A DNA stretch of 64,000 nucleotides, taken from NCBI RefSeq assembly GCF_026016465.1, contig NZ_CP100390.1, positions 930,001 to 994,000 on the forward strand, written 5' to 3'. Numbering within the stretch: the first letter of the stretch is position 1; every line of letters begins with the position of its first letter. Shown here in pieces: positions 36,170 through 46,360 of this stretch. The notes beneath the pieces are model-generated. The model had not been told where the DNA came from. It saw nothing but the letters and a program-made list of their open reading frames with translations, and did no database searches. Made by a program: the position numbers and the translations under genes. This DNA is from Alkalimarinus alittae (GTDB taxonomy: Bacteria; Pseudomonadota; Gammaproteobacteria; Pseudomonadales; Oleiphilaceae).

Positions 36170-37552
36170 TTAAAGGTTAGCTTCCGCAAATTCCGCTAAT
36201 ATCGAACGAGGTACACCCTTTAGGTGAACGTGTCCGCCATGTTTGAACCGTTTAAAACGTTCCGTCATATAGGTTAAGCCAGAGCTTAGTGGGCTGAGGT
36301 AGGGGGTATCAATTTGTGCAAGGTTGCCTAGACAGATGACCTTGCTGCCAGTGCCTGCACGGGTAATAATGGTTTTAATTTGATGGGGGGTTAAATTTTG
36401 AGACTCGTCAATCAGTATTAAGCTGTATTGAAAGCTTCGCCCTCGTATATAGTTTAAAGACTTAAATTGAAGCGGAACCTTGTCGAGTATGTACTCGACG
36501 CTACCATGAGTGTTTTCATCGTCTTGGTGAAGTGCTTCGAGGTTGTCTGTAATAGCACCAAGCCAAGGTTCCATTTTCTCGGTCTCTGTGCCGGGAAGGA
36601 AGCCAATATCTTCATCCAAACCTTGAACGCTTCGTGTAGCAATAATGCGTTTGTATAGTTTGCTGGCCACTGTCATTTCTATGGCTGCGGCCAGTGCTAG
36701 AATTGTTTTTCCTGAGCCGGCTGCTCCGGTGAGATTTACTAAGTGAATATCGGGGGAGAGTAATAAATGAAGCGCCACTGCTTGGTAGATGTCTCTTGGG
36801 GTTAGTCCCCATGCTTCTTGTTGCATGAGCTCATCTTGGCGAATATCTTCTAATACAATTTTTTCATCATCAAGTTCAATAACCTTGCCTACAAAACCTT
36901 GCTCGTCAATAACAAACTCATTGATATGTAAATTTGAAAGTACTCCGTCGCGTTTAAGAATATGCTCGGTGACACCTTCACGCTGTATGGTCTCAACCTT
37001 GTCGATGTTATCCCAGAATGAGTTTTTAAATTCAGTGTAGCCAGAGGGAAGAAGCTCTACGTCGTCTACTAATTGGTCGTTATGATAATCTTGTGCTTCA
37101 ACGCCAAACCCTCTCGCTTTCAAGCGCATGTTGATGTCTTTGCTGACGAGAATTATTTCAAGATTCTTATGAAGTGATTGAAGGTCTGCAAGGCTATTAA
37201 TAATTTTATTGTCGTTGAGGTGATCTGGTAGGTGGGGGCCTTTGCCATCTATGGGGTGCATTAATATTGAAATGGTCCCCAGTGGGTCGGATTTTTCGGT
37301 ACGTTTAATCGGTACGCCTTTTTCAATTTGGTTGGGGGTGGCGTTACCCAGCAGTTGGTCAATCATGCGTATTGCTTGTCGGCAATCAGCGGCAATCGAT
37401 TGCTTTACAGATTTGAGCTTGTCGAGCTCCTCTAGGACGGTCATAGGGATGATGACCTGATGCTCTTCGAAGCTTAAAAGAGCGCTCGGGTCGTGAATGA
37501 GGACGTTGGTGTCGAGTACGTATGCTTTTTTCTTATTTCTGCTTACAGCCAT
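36170..37552 (-). CDS. PIN domain-PhoH ATPase fusion (PhoH2-like)
   Basis: A 460-residue protein. The N-terminal PIN nuclease domain starts with YVLDTNVLIHDPSAL (catalytic Asp) and carries further acidic residues (EELDKLK, DINMRLKA). The C-terminal PhoH ATPase has Walker A LTGAAGSGKTILALAAAIE near residue 275 and Walker B LILIDESQNL near 380. PhoH2 proteins are RNA helicase/nucleases thought to unwind and cut RNA. The gene is alone on its transcript, with a CBS gene upstream on the same strand after 107 bases. Confidence 0.92.
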   Translation of the reverse strand: MAVSRNKKKAYVLDTNVLIHDPSALLSFEEHQVIIPMTVLEELDKLKSVKQSIAADCRQAIRMIDQLLGNATPNQIEKGVPIKRTEKSDPLGTISILMHPIDGKGPHLPDHLNDNKIINSLADLQSLHKNLEIILVSKDINMRLKARGFGVEAQDYHNDQLVDDVELLPSGYTEFKNSFWDNIDKVETIQREGVTEHILKRDGVLSNLHINEFVIDEQGFVGKVIELDDEKIVLEDIRQDELMQQEAWGLTPRDIYQAVALHLLLSPDIHLVNLTGAAGSGKTILALAAAIEMTVASKLYKRIIATRSVQGLDEDIGFLPGTETEKMEPWLGAITDNLEALHQDDENTHGSVEYILDKVPLQFKSLNYIRGRSFQYSLILIDESQNLTPHQIKTIITRAGTGSKVICLGNLAQIDTPYLSPLSSGLTYMTERFKRFKHGGHVHLKGVPRSILAEFAEANL

Positions 37553-37659
37553 ACAATAAATACCTCTATGAGCACAATGTTGGATTAAGCTAGTGGGTTA
37601 TGTGAACAACGTATGTTATGCCATTATTGAGAGTATGCGGTTGCTGCAGTGTTAAGGTT

Positions 37660-38124
37660 TTATTGTGCATCCGCGATGACTTTTAATAGGTCGTAGGTTG
37701 TTATAATGCCTGTGACTTCACCTGCATGAATGACGAAAACCCGATGAAGATGTTCATCCATCATTAGCTCAGCAATTTCTTTTACGGGGGCGTCTTCTTC
37801 TACAGAAAAAACAATGGGCGTCATTATGTCTCTTACTTCAACAGGGACATTGATCATCTCTTCGAAGATAAACTGTTTGAGGCGGCGAGCCTCTTTTTGG
37901 TCTTCTTCAGTCATCCTCTTTTCATGTTCACTTGATACATTATTCAAATGAAAGTCGGCAATATCTTTTAGGGTCGCAATGCCAATGACATCACCCGCTT
38001 CGTCAATAACAGGGCTTCCGCTGATTTCGTTGTCAGATAAGAATTTTGCAAATTTTTGCATGGTCCACGATTGAGGGACCGATTTAACATGCGGAGTCAT
38101 GATGTCGCGTGCGACAGGGGTCAT
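37660..38124 (-). CDS. Two-CBS-domain protein
   Basis: From the ATG at 38124 (AAGGA eight bases upstream) it has 154 residues; a start at 38160 would add 12 residues without a site. Two CBS domains fill the protein: VARDIMTPHVKSVPQSW with SGSPVIDEAGDVIGIATLKD, and VRDIMTPIVFSVEEDAPV with HRVFVIHAGEVTGIITTYD. Such pairs bind adenine nucleotides and regulate a partner. No partner domain is fused, so the target is unknown. Confidence 0.9.
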   Translation of the reverse strand: MTPVARDIMTPHVKSVPQSWTMQKFAKFLSDNEISGSPVIDEAGDVIGIATLKDIADFHLNNVSSEHEKRMTEEDQKEARRLKQFIFEEMINVPVEVRDIMTPIVFSVEEDAPVKEIAELMMDEHLHRVFVIHAGEVTGIITTYDLLKVIADAQ

Positions 38125-38196
38125 TGCGAGTTCCTTTTCATTTATGCCTATTATCTGCATTCTAACCCTAGGGTGAAACTTTGAAAAGCAGCAAGT

Positions 38197-38931
38197 TTAA
38201 GGTGTTGCTGTTTGTTGGCGAGATAACGTTGAATCTACGCCGATAATCATCCCTTGTGAATCAAATAAGATGTTCGCATCTTGGTATTTAGGTGACTGAG
38301 CAGCACGCTCTAGTGCCTGAAGTGATTGAACTGGAATATCTACAATCAGTGCATTTACTAACCAGCCAGGAAGCATGCCGCCTGGTTCTGTGTGCTGTAG
38401 CCAAGTCATTTTAGTCTTGTTGTCTTCGAGTGGCTCAAACGAATAAATGGTTTGAGCAACATGTACTCTTTCATATTCGTCACTAATCGCTTTTTTATGG
38501 TCTGTTGCATTCATATGCATATAAATTATGCCGCTTTTAGGGTCATTGCTTGTCTTGATATGAAGTACGTAGTCTCTATCTTTGAATGGCCAGGGCATAT
38601 CGTTGACAGAATAAGCATAGCGATCGTTAAAGCTTTTTTCATCGAAGGCGCTCGCAACGGTGCAGCCTAATACCCATTCCATACACGATTTAGGGTTAGC
38701 CATAACCGCCATCAGGTTGTTTATTGGAGCATCAATAATGGTAACGGCTTTAAACGCTTTGAAGTTGGAGTTGGGGTGTGGGCGAGTGTATATAGTAATA
38801 CTACCCTCTGTTGTTTGCTCTTCCCAGTCTGGGGCATCCATAGGCACCTCGCTAGAAATAGCGAAAGAAGAGGCAATGGTCGTTGTTAGTGCAAGTATTA
38901 TTGAAATAGCAGATAAAAAAGAACGAGTCAT
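38197..38931 (-). CDS. Secreted START-domain protein
   Basis: A 244-residue protein with a Sec signal peptide (MTRSFLSAISIILALTTTIA, cleavage near residue 25). The body is a START/SRPBCC lipid-binding fold: WEEQTTEGSITIYTRPHPNS, MEWVLGCTVASAF, MPWPFKDRDYVL and TKMTWLQHTEPGGMLPGW are characteristic. It presumably carries a hydrophobic ligand in the periplasm. It lies 37 bases downstream... of no other gene on its strand and is followed by the CBS gene after 72 bases. Confidence 0.87.
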   Translation of the reverse strand: MTRSFLSAISIILALTTTIASSFAISSEVPMDAPDWEEQTTEGSITIYTRPHPNSNFKAFKAVTIIDAPINNLMAVMANPKSCMEWVLGCTVASAFDEKSFNDRYAYSVNDMPWPFKDRDYVLHIKTSNDPKSGIIYMHMNATDHKKAISDEYERVHVAQTIYSFEPLEDNKTKMTWLQHTEPGGMLPGWLVNALIVDIPVQSLQALERAAQSPKYQDANILFDSQGMIIGVDSTLSRQQTATP

Positions 38932-39256
38932 AATTAAACTTTATTGAGGGTTAAAAATTAGGTTCAGCATTGTATAACTAGCTTAAGTGCAAAAGCTCGA
39001 GTTATATCAGCGACCGACTGCAACCTATGAGTTATTAGCACCTGATAAATAAAGGCAGTCGAGTCTAAATCGGACAAAATCAGCTAATTAACATATAGAT
39101 AGCAGGTGGATTTTATCACTGACTGAAGGTTATAAATGATAATTCATATACATTTTGGTAAAAATGTTCGAGTTTACCTTGGCCGTTAGTTGGAGAACGT
39201 GTCCAATTAAATAATAATGATCAGATATATTGAGCACTGACTATAAAGGGGGTCTA
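38932..39256. other. 325-base divergent gap
   Basis: No gene is seen. It must hold the promoters of the START-domain gene (leftward) and the DUF2804 gene (rightward). CGACTGC at 39015-39021 and GCAGTCG at 39055-39061 form a loose inverted repeat, with no T-run. The end (AAAGGGGGTCTA) is the strong ribosome site for the gene at 39257. Confidence 0.4.
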
Positions 39257-40285
39257 GTGAAAAAGCCTACGACAACGTTAATTCAAGATAATGGCAGTCC
39301 TATATTCGGTGAAATACATCTGCCGGTTTCTGAGGTTAACTACCTAAAGTACGATCTAAGAACCCCGATGGACAAACCTATTGAAGGTGTTCGTAAGCGA
39401 ATGGCGTTTAATCAGTTTCAGTTTATTGGCGTGATGAGTGAAGACATTATTGCGGGTATTGCGATTGTTGATTTGAAGTTGGTCAGTAATGTGTTTGTCT
39501 ATGTGTATGATTTGAAAACAGGCGTTCTTGTTGAGAAAAGTTTATTGCAGCCGCTGTCTATCGGAACAATTATTGAAACCAGGCCTGATACGGGAAAAAG
39601 CGTGTTTAAACAGCTAGGAAGTAAGGTTGAAATCACAACAAACGAGAGTGGTAGTGAGCGCTATATAGCGGTTAGTCTTGGACGAAATATATCGATAAAT
39701 GCGACGATGTTTCAGCCTCAAGAGTATGCCCCACTAAGAGTTTGCTCAAAAGCGGGCTATAACGGTTGGGTTTACACTCAAAAAACCGCGGGGTTGGCGG
39801 TTAAAGGGGTGATTCGCTGTAGCGGAAAAGAGTACATTTTGTCACCCGAAACGTCTTCAGCGAGTTCGGACTGGAGCTGTGGGTTTATGCGCAGAGAAAC
39901 CGCCTGGAATTGGGCAAGTTTTTCTGGGATGTTGGCTGATGGGCGGCGCGTTGGGCTTAACTTGGCGGCAGGTGTTAATGAAACGGGCGTAACTGAAAAC
40001 TGTCTGTGGGTCGATGGCACTTTAACTAAACTTAATATGGCGATTTTTGAGTTTGACCGCTACCAACCCGAAAATTCATGGCAGGTGAGAACAACAGATG
40101 GTCTTTTAGCGCTTACGTTTCAGCCGATGGGAAAGCGAGAAGAAAAGATTAATGCATTAGTTATTGCTTCAAACTTCAAGCAAGTATTTGGCTATTTTAG
40201 TGGATGGATGATTGATTCATCAGGCGAAAAAATAGCGCTTGAGCGCATTCCAGGCTTTATGGAAGATCATTATGCTAAGTGGTGA
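39257..40285 (+). CDS. DUF2804 family protein
   Basis: A 342-residue protein; the GTG at 39257 was chosen because AAAGGGGG stands five bases before it, whereas the TTG at 39230 has no site. The pattern with NWASFSGMLADGRRVGLNLAAGVNETG and ENCLWVDGTLTKLN matches DUF2804, a beta-rich family distantly like hydroxyneurosporene-synthase (CrtC)-type lipocalin folds. There is no signal peptide or membrane segment. The function is unknown. It stands alone and is followed by a REP-like repeat. Confidence 0.85.
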   Translation: MKKPTTTLIQDNGSPIFGEIHLPVSEVNYLKYDLRTPMDKPIEGVRKRMAFNQFQFIGVMSEDIIAGIAIVDLKLVSNVFVYVYDLKTGVLVEKSLLQPLSIGTIIETRPDTGKSVFKQLGSKVEITTNESGSERYIAVSLGRNISINATMFQPQEYAPLRVCSKAGYNGWVYTQKTAGLAVKGVIRCSGKEYILSPETSSASSDWSCGFMRRETAWNWASFSGMLADGRRVGLNLAAGVNETGVTENCLWVDGTLTKLNMAIFEFDRYQPENSWQVRTTDGLLALTFQPMGKREEKINALVIASNFKQVFGYFSGWMIDSSGEKIALERIPGFMEDHYAKW

Positions 40286-40293
40286 TTCAGCTG

Positions 40294-40323
40294 TGAAGTA
40301 CGATCTTTTGAAGTACGATCTTT
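40294..40323 (+). repeat. Tandem 15-bp direct repeat (two copies)
   Basis: TGAAGTACGATCTTT occurs twice back to back, at 40294-40308 and 40309-40323, just behind the DUF2804 stop and overlapping the start of the inverted repeat. It may be a replication slip or a target duplication. Confidence 0.6.
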
Positions 40324-40392
40324 GGTAGGAGAGAGCTGCGATGCGATAGTGTGGATGTTAACACTATTGCGCCAAAGTGACGCTCCTACCAA
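40322..40392. repeat. REP-like inverted pair (BIME-like)
   Basis: TTGGTAGGAG (40322-40331) is mirrored by CTCCTACCAA (40383-40392), and ATAGTGT (40346-40352) by ACACTAT (40361-40367). Between each pair the sequence differs. The GTAGGAGCG head is like the REP sequences of Pseudomonas relatives. It lies between two convergent genes and may serve as their terminator. Confidence 0.6.
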
Positions 40393-40425
40393 GCGATGTA
40401 AAGGACAATCAAAAAGTAATGACTA

Positions 40426-40674
40426 TCAATCGGGCAAAGTTACATTGAGCTCTAGCACTGAACAGTTACCGTTGTTATCCAGTTGAACTTGGACTTGATC
40501 TTGGTCGATGGCTACATACTTGCGAATAACGGCTAAGATTTCCTGCTGAAGCTCTGGCAGGTAGTCAGGTTGGTCACGCTTTGTACGTTCATGGGCGACA
40601 ATGATCTGTAACCGCTCTTTGGCGATCGACGCAGTGTTTGTTTTCTTTGTTTTGAAGTAGTCGAAAAAACTCAT
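40426..40674 (-). CDS. minE: Cell division topological specificity factor MinE
   Basis: Stimulates MinD ATPase so that the Min system oscillates and the septum forms at mid-cell. It has 82 residues. The N-terminal membrane-targeting stretch [11 protein letters not shown] and the MinD-binding helix [20 protein letters not shown] are clear. It follows minD by two bases and is the last gene of minCDE. Confidence 0.96.
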   Translation of the reverse strand: MSFFDYFKTKKTNTASIAKERLQIIVAHERTKRDQPDYLPELQQEILAVIRKYVAIDQDQVQVQLDNNGNCSVLELNVTLPD

Positions 40675-40676
40675 TA

Positions 40677-41486
40677 TTACCCCCTAAACATCCTTTTAAA
40701 GAACCCTTTTTTCTCGACTTCAAGGAAACGATGTTCGCGCTCTTCCCCTAATAGTCGGTCTACAGCATCTAAGTATGCTTGGCCGGCATCACTGGTTTCA
40801 TCCAATATAACTGGAACACCTTGGTTTGAGGCACTCAAAACAGTTGGAGATTCAGGAATAACACCTAATAATTTGATGGCTAAGATGTCTTTCACATCTT
40901 CAACGCAAAGCATTTCACCCGTTTCTGCACGAGCGGGGTTGTAGCGTGTTAGCAGTAAATGCTCTTTTACTGGCTCTGAACCCATTTCAGCTCGTTTGGA
41001 CTTGCTTTGTAAAATGCCCAAAATGCGGTCTGAATCTCGAACCGAAGAAACTTCTGGGTTCGTCACGATGATGGCTTCGTCTGCATAATAAAGCGCCATT
41101 TGTGCGCCATGCTCAATACCCGCTGGTGAGTCACAAATGATAAACTCAAAACGCTCAGCCAATTCATTGAGAACGCGCTCAACCCCTTGTTGTGTTAGCG
41201 CATCTTTGTCGCGTGTTTGAGACGCAGGCAAAATAAATAGGTCGTCAATGTGCTTATCTTTGATAAGCGCTTGGTTGAGCGTTGCTTCACCGTTAATTAC
41301 GTTAACGAAATCATACACAACGCGACGCTCACAGTTCATGATGAGGTCAAGGTTTCGTAGGCCCACATCAAAGTCAATAACGACAGTTTTGTGCCCGCGT
41401 TTTGCCAGCCCCGTTGCAATGGATGCACTAGATGTTGTTTTACCAACACCTCCTTTGCCTGATGTAATAACTATTATCTTAGCCAA
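40677..41486 (-). CDS. minD: Septum site-determining ATPase MinD
   Basis: Membrane-bound ATPase that recruits MinC and oscillates with MinE. The 269 residues start at a TTG codon (41484-41486) exactly where homologues have ATG, with GGGAAA upstream. The deviant Walker [11 protein letters not shown] is at residues 9-18, and the C-terminal amphipathic helix [16 protein letters not shown] targets the membrane. The minC gene lies 165 bases upstream on the same strand. Confidence 0.96.
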   Translation of the reverse strand: MAKIIVITSGKGGVGKTTSSASIATGLAKRGHKTVVIDFDVGLRNLDLIMNCERRVVYDFVNVINGEATLNQALIKDKHIDDLFILPASQTRDKDALTQQGVERVLNELAERFEFIICDSPAGIEHGAQMALYYADEAIIVTNPEVSSVRDSDRILGILQSKSKRAEMGSEPVKEHLLLTRYNPARAETGEMLCVEDVKDILAIKLLGVIPESPTVLSASNQGVPVILDETSDAGQAYLDAVDRLLGEEREHRFLEVEKKGFFKRMFRG

Positions 41487-41651
41487 TGTTTATTTCCCGT
41501 TTGTCATGGTTAATCGTTGCTGATTGTCCCTATCATTCTTTTTCGCACACTAATCAGGTTTTATACTTGGATCTGATTATAAGGCGAGCCTATTGTGCTT
41601 AATGCTATCATCCTATGAGTGCAGCACTTACAACAGAGTGCCGACTCGATC

Positions 41652-42500
41652 TTATTCTACTAATGCTTTTACTGTTAATGTTTCATCGGAAAGATGAATT
41701 TGAGCTGGTTTCTTCCAACTCCCATTTTGTAAATCTTCGCTGATTTTATACTGTCCTGCAATGGAAACAAGCTCTGCTTCTAGACTGTGGCAAAAAATGC
41801 GTGCTTTGGTGTTTCCTTTAACGCCTGCCAATGCTCGACCTCTCAGAGGGCCATACACGTGAATATTACCGTCAGCCAGTATTTCTGCTCCGGCGCTAAC
41901 TTGAGCAAGTACGATTAAATCGCCATTTTGGGCATAGACTTGCTGGCCTGAACGGACAGGTTGATAGATAATACGCGTTTCGTGTGATTTCACTTCTACG
42001 ACTTCAGCGTCTTCTGCTGGCTGAGCCGTCTTTTCAGTTGGTTGAGTGTCTTGCGTTTCTGAGTTAGCGGATGTGGCATCTTTTATCTCCGCTGTTTCGG
42101 TTGCCGCAACAATGTCTTCAATTGCGTGTACGGCGGCTTGCTCAGCCTCTACGGGCGAGGTTTTTTCTTTCTGTGCTGGCAATGTTGCTAAGCCTGCAAG
42201 TTTAGCCGCTATCTGCTGAGTTTCACTCCCCCCTCGCACTGCAATAGGTTTAACTGAGAAGGTGCTACAAATTCGAATTATCTTCTCAAAATCTGCGGGT
42301 CCCTTGGAACCGTCAAATTTTGCCAAGCCAATAACGACAGGCAAGTTTTTAAAGAAATCGGGGGCTTGCTCTGTTTTTGCGGCTAGCTCAGCTGAAAACT
42401 GAGACGGCTCGAAATAGCTGAGTTCTAATACGGTTAGCGGAAGCAGGGAGCCTTTTAACTGTAGGCAGCTTGCTTGAGATGATAGTGCGGTTGAATTCAT
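41652..42500 (-). CDS. minC: Septum site-determining protein MinC
   Basis: Inhibitor of FtsZ assembly. It has 282 residues, longer than E. coli MinC (231) because of an acidic Thr/Glu/Ala-rich linker at about residues 110-165. The N-terminal FtsZ-inhibiting domain is at 1-105. The C-terminal beta-helix has the repeats ILADGNIHVYGPLRGRALAG and ARIFCHSLEAELVSIAGQY, which bind MinD. The gap before minD may contain a second promoter. Confidence 0.95.
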   Translation of the reverse strand: MNSTALSSQASCLQLKGSLLPLTVLELSYFEPSQFSAELAAKTEQAPDFFKNLPVVIGLAKFDGSKGPADFEKIIRICSTFSVKPIAVRGGSETQQIAAKLAGLATLPAQKEKTSPVEAEQAAVHAIEDIVAATETAEIKDATSANSETQDTQPTEKTAQPAEDAEVVEVKSHETRIIYQPVRSGQQVYAQNGDLIVLAQVSAGAEILADGNIHVYGPLRGRALAGVKGNTKARIFCHSLEAELVSIAGQYKISEDLQNGSWKKPAQIHLSDETLTVKALVE

Positions 42501-42773
42501 GGATTAGTCCTAGCATTCGTCCCTGATACGCCAATACCTTAACGGATATTTCCGAGAGTGTTTGGCTGAACGTTATTATGTGTAATATGACGCTTATGTT
42601 AACACGAACATAAAAAAATATGAGGCTTCTTTTAACGGCAATGATTTTTTCTTCTGGCTGTGATTGTAAGCTTATTGATGGGGCACTTAATGCTTAAAAG
42701 TGGCCTAGTTGACTGTATAAAAAAACAGTATATATTGTGGGTTAATGTAGTATTACCTTAGAGATCGTGATTA
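42501..42773. promoter_or_regulatory. Divergent minC-dinB region with SOS-controlled dinB promoter
   Basis: The dinB promoter is TTGACT at 42709-42714 and TATATT at 42731-42736 with 16 bases between. The LexA box lies within this interval (see next entry). The minC side is AT-rich, without boxes I can assign. Confidence 0.65.
42713..42728 (+). promoter_or_regulatory. LexA (SOS) box of dinB
   Basis: CTGTATAAAAAAACAG matches CTGT-N8-ACAG exactly and is flanked by GA and TATAT like strong E. coli boxes. It covers the spacer between -35 and -10, so LexA bound there would block RNA polymerase. This puts dinB under the SOS response. Confidence 0.88.
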
Positions 42774-43850
42774 ATGGGTAAACGAAAGATAATTCACTGC
42801 GACTGTGACTGTTTTTATGCCGCTGTTGAGGTCAGAGACAATCCCTTGTTGCGTGGTCGGCCATTAGCAGTAGGTGGTTCTCCCAATTCTAGGGGGGTTA
42901 TCGCAACGTGCAGTTATGAGGCAAGAGCGTTTGGTATTCATTCAGCAATGTCGTCTGCAAGGGCAGCCCAGCTATGCCCAGATTTAGTATTTATAAAACC
43001 TGATATTGCAAAATATCAGGTGGTCTCTAAAGGTATTCATGAGGTATTCAAACAATATACCGATCTTATCGAGCCGTTGTCCCTTGATGAAGCGTACCTT
43101 GATGTAACTGATTCTCCATTTTTCGCTGGCAGTGCAACACTCATCGCTGAAGACATACGTGCAAAAGTGAGTCAGCAATTAGGCATTACTATTTCTGCTG
43201 GTGTGGCCCCCAATAAATTTCTCGCCAAGGTTGCCAGTGACTGGAATAAACCCGACGGTCTTTTCGTGATTCGCCCTGAAGATGTCGCTTCATTTGTTGT
43301 TGCGTTAGATGTTTCAAAAATTAATGGTGTTGGCAAAGTGACTAAAGCAAAGCTTAACCAAATGGGAATAGAGACGTGTGGCGACTTGCAAAACGTAGGT
43401 GAGGCGGAGTTAATACAGTCGTTTGGGCAGTATGGAACTCGCCTATTTTCTGTTGCTCAAGGAAAAGATGATCGGCCGGTACAAACGTCTCGAGTGAGAA
43501 AATCGATATCTGTAGAGCATACTTTCTCAGAAGACTTGAAAGATATTGTGTCAATTATTGATCGGTTGCCAGTATTAATAGATGAGCTAAGGGCTAGGTG
43601 TGAGCGTAAGCTAGGACAAGATCGCGTCATCGCAAAGCGGTTTGTGAAAGTAAAATTTTTTGATTTCACACAAACAACACTCGAACACAAAATAGAAACC
43701 GCTCATGAAGAGTGGGACTCTAATGATATCTATCGCACACTGTTAGAAGCCGCTTGGGCGAGGGAAGGTAAGCCCGTCAGGCTTTTAGGTGTGGGGGTTA
43801 GGTTGAGTGTTAGAGAAAATGTGGCGGGTCGGCAGCTATCTTTACTGTAA
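42774..43850 (+). CDS. dinB: DNA polymerase IV
   Basis: Y-family translesion polymerase. It has 358 residues. The catalytic acidic residues are in HCDCDCFYAAVE at the start and SLDEAYLDVTD near residue 103. The helix-hairpin-helix region INGVGKVTKAKLNQMGI and the little-finger domain follow. The C-terminus QLSLL is a sliding-clamp-binding motif. The upstream LexA box indicates induction by DNA damage. Confidence 0.96.
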   Translation: MGKRKIIHCDCDCFYAAVEVRDNPLLRGRPLAVGGSPNSRGVIATCSYEARAFGIHSAMSSARAAQLCPDLVFIKPDIAKYQVVSKGIHEVFKQYTDLIEPLSLDEAYLDVTDSPFFAGSATLIAEDIRAKVSQQLGITISAGVAPNKFLAKVASDWNKPDGLFVIRPEDVASFVVALDVSKINGVGKVTKAKLNQMGIETCGDLQNVGEAELIQSFGQYGTRLFSVAQGKDDRPVQTSRVRKSISVEHTFSEDLKDIVSIIDRLPVLIDELRARCERKLGQDRVIAKRFVKVKFFDFTQTTLEHKIETAHEEWDSNDIYRTLLEAAWAREGKPVRLLGVGVRLSVRENVAGRQLSLL

Positions 43851-44021
43851 AGAATATCGATAATTATAAAATTCTTTTGGTTGCTGTTTTATTGATGTGT
43901 TCTGATGCCTATAATGAGTGCAGTTCACGGCATTTTGATGTCGCTCGGTAATGTTTTGATCTTCCATATATAAGAGTAGTGACCAACCATAATAATGAAA
44001 GCAGGTTTCTAAGGGTAATTC

Positions 44022-46313
44022 ATGACAACGATTATTGATCAACTGGATGAAGGTGTTGAGCGGGTATCGCTTAAAGAATATACCGAGAAAGCGTATCTCG
44101 ATTATTCGATGTATGTCATTCTCGATCGTGCCTTGCCTCATATTGGTGATGGGCTAAAACCGGTTCAGCGTCGTATTGTGTATGCGATGTCAGAACTCGG
44201 GTTAAAATCAACCGCTAAGTATAAAAAATCAGCAAGAACGGTCGGTGATGTATTGGGTAAGTTTCACCCTCATGGTGATAGTGCCTGCTATGAAGCCATG
44301 GTTTTAATGGCGCAGCCGTTTTCATATCGTTATCCATTAGTTGACGGTCAAGGTAACTGGGGCGCACCAGATGACCCGAAATCATTTGCTGCCATGCGTT
44401 ATACCGAATCTAGATTGGCGCATTATGCCGATACCTTGCTAAGTGAATTAGGCCAGGGGACTGTTGAATGGGGGCCTAACTTTGATGGCACAATGGAAGA
44501 GCCGTTAACATTACCTGCACGACTCCCCAACTTGTTATTAAATGGTACTACAGGTATTGCTGTCGGGATGGCGACTGACATCCCACCTCATAACCTGAGA
44601 GAGATGGCATCTGCTTGTGTGCGTCTACTTGATGAGCCTTCTGCAACTACGGAGCAACTATTAGAGCACGTAAAAGGCCCCGATTTTCCAACGGGCGCAG
44701 AGCTTATTACACCTCAAGCAGAGCTGCAAAAGATATATGAAACCGGTCGTGGTTCATTACGCATGCGGGCGGTATTTAATCAAGAAAGTGGTGATGTTGT
44801 CGTCACAGAGCTTCCGCATCAGGTGTCGGGAGCCAAAGTACTTGAGCAAATAGCCGCACAAATGCAGGCTAAAAAGTTACCAGTGGTGGCAGATTTACGA
44901 GATGAATCTGACCATGAGAACCCTACACGCTTAGTGATTGTTCCCAAGTCGAACCGCATTGATATTGATGCACTCATGGCGCACTTATTCTCAAGCACCG
45001 ATCTTGAAAGAACCTACCGTGTGAACATGAACGTTATTGGTATTGATGGTCGGCCAGCCGTTAAAGGGTTGTTGACCCTCTTAACAGAATGGCTTCGCTA
45101 TCGAACTGACACTGTCAGAAGGCGACTACAGTATCGACTTGATAAAGTTCTTAAGCGGTTGCACTTATTAGAAGGTTTGTTGACAGCCTTTCTTAATATT
45201 GATGAAGTTATTCATATTATTCGTACCGAAGATGAACCTAAATCTGTGCTGATGCAGCATTTTGATCTTACGGATGTTCAGGCGGATTATATTCTTGATA
45301 CCAAATTGCGCCAGTTAGCGCGTTTGGAAGAGATGAAGATTAGAGGCGAGCAAGACGAACTCGAAAAAGAAAGAATTTACCTAGAGAAGATACTGGGCTC
45401 AGCGCAACGCTTAAAAACATTGGTCAAAAAAGAATTGATTGCTGATGCTGAAACGTTTGGTGACGATCGTCGTTCACCCATTGTTGAAAGAGCTGAAGCA
45501 AAAGCATTTTCAGAGGCAGATTTAGTTTCATCTGAACCTGTAACGGTTGTTTTATCCGATAAAGGGTGGGTGCGATCAGCAAAAGGGCACGATATAGACC
45601 CTACAGGTTTAAGCTACAAGGCGGGCGACAGCTATGCGCTATCGGCTAAAGGGCGAAGTAATGAAGGGGTCGTGTTTCTTGACTCTACTGGTCGAGCTTA
45701 TACACTGCCTGCCCATAGCCTGCCGTCAGCGAGAGGTCAGGGTGAGCCGCTGACGGGGCGAATTAATCCCCCGTCAGGTGCAACCTTTAAAGGGGTTGTG
45801 ATGGGCAATCAAGATAGTAAGCTGTTGATGATGAGTGATGGTGGCTACGGTTTTGTAACCAGCGTGGCAGACCTTCAGAGCAAAAACAAAGCCGGTAAAG
45901 CCGCTATAAGCTTACCTAAAGGTGCAGAAGTGATGATGCCGGTACCGATTGACGATGCTGCCAGCCAATATTTGGTTGCTGTGAGTAATGAAGGGCGGAT
46001 GTTGGTATTTCCTGTTCGAGATCTACCAGAGCTGTCAAAAGGTAAAGGTAATAAAATCATTAGCATCCCTTCTGCGCGAGTACAAAGTCGTGAGGAGTTA
46101 ATGACATTAGTGACGGTTTTCCGCGAGGAAGATCGCTTGGTTATTCACTCAGGCAAACGCCACTTAAAATTACGTTTTAGTGATTTAGAGCACTACCTTG
46201 GTGAGCGAGGACGGCGAGGTCATAAGCTGCCAAGAGGCTTGCAAAAAGTTGATCGAATTGAAGTGATTTCAAATCGACCAGACGATGCTGAAGACGAAAA
46301 TGATGCGGACTGA
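44022..46313 (+). CDS. parC: DNA topoisomerase IV subunit A
   Basis: Breaks and rejoins DNA to unlink daughter chromosomes. It has 763 residues. The active Tyr is in [10 protein letters not shown] near residue 125. The quinolone-determining region reads [13 protein letters not shown] with Ser and Glu unchanged, the sensitive form. The C-terminal beta-pinwheel ([30 protein letters not shown]) distinguishes it from GyrA. parE is not next to it. AAGGG precedes the ATG. Confidence 0.96.
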   Translation: MTTIIDQLDEGVERVSLKEYTEKAYLDYSMYVILDRALPHIGDGLKPVQRRIVYAMSELGLKSTAKYKKSARTVGDVLGKFHPHGDSACYEAMVLMAQPFSYRYPLVDGQGNWGAPDDPKSFAAMRYTESRLAHYADTLLSELGQGTVEWGPNFDGTMEEPLTLPARLPNLLLNGTTGIAVGMATDIPPHNLREMASACVRLLDEPSATTEQLLEHVKGPDFPTGAELITPQAELQKIYETGRGSLRMRAVFNQESGDVVVTELPHQVSGAKVLEQIAAQMQAKKLPVVADLRDESDHENPTRLVIVPKSNRIDIDALMAHLFSSTDLERTYRVNMNVIGIDGRPAVKGLLTLLTEWLRYRTDTVRRRLQYRLDKVLKRLHLLEGLLTAFLNIDEVIHIIRTEDEPKSVLMQHFDLTDVQADYILDTKLRQLARLEEMKIRGEQDELEKERIYLEKILGSAQRLKTLVKKELIADAETFGDDRRSPIVERAEAKAFSEADLVSSEPVTVVLSDKGWVRSAKGHDIDPTGLSYKAGDSYALSAKGRSNEGVVFLDSTGRAYTLPAHSLPSARGQGEPLTGRINPPSGATFKGVVMGNQDSKLLMMSDGGYGFVTSVADLQSKNKAGKAAISLPKGAEVMMPVPIDDAASQYLVAVSNEGRMLVFPVRDLPELSKGKGNKIISIPSARVQSREELMTLVTVFREEDRLVIHSGKRHLKLRFSDLEHYLGERGRRGHKLPRGLQKVDRIEVISNRPDDAEDENDAD

Positions 46314-46360
46314 GCTGAATAACCGTATTTAGCTAAGCACTAACTGATAAGGGTCAACGT

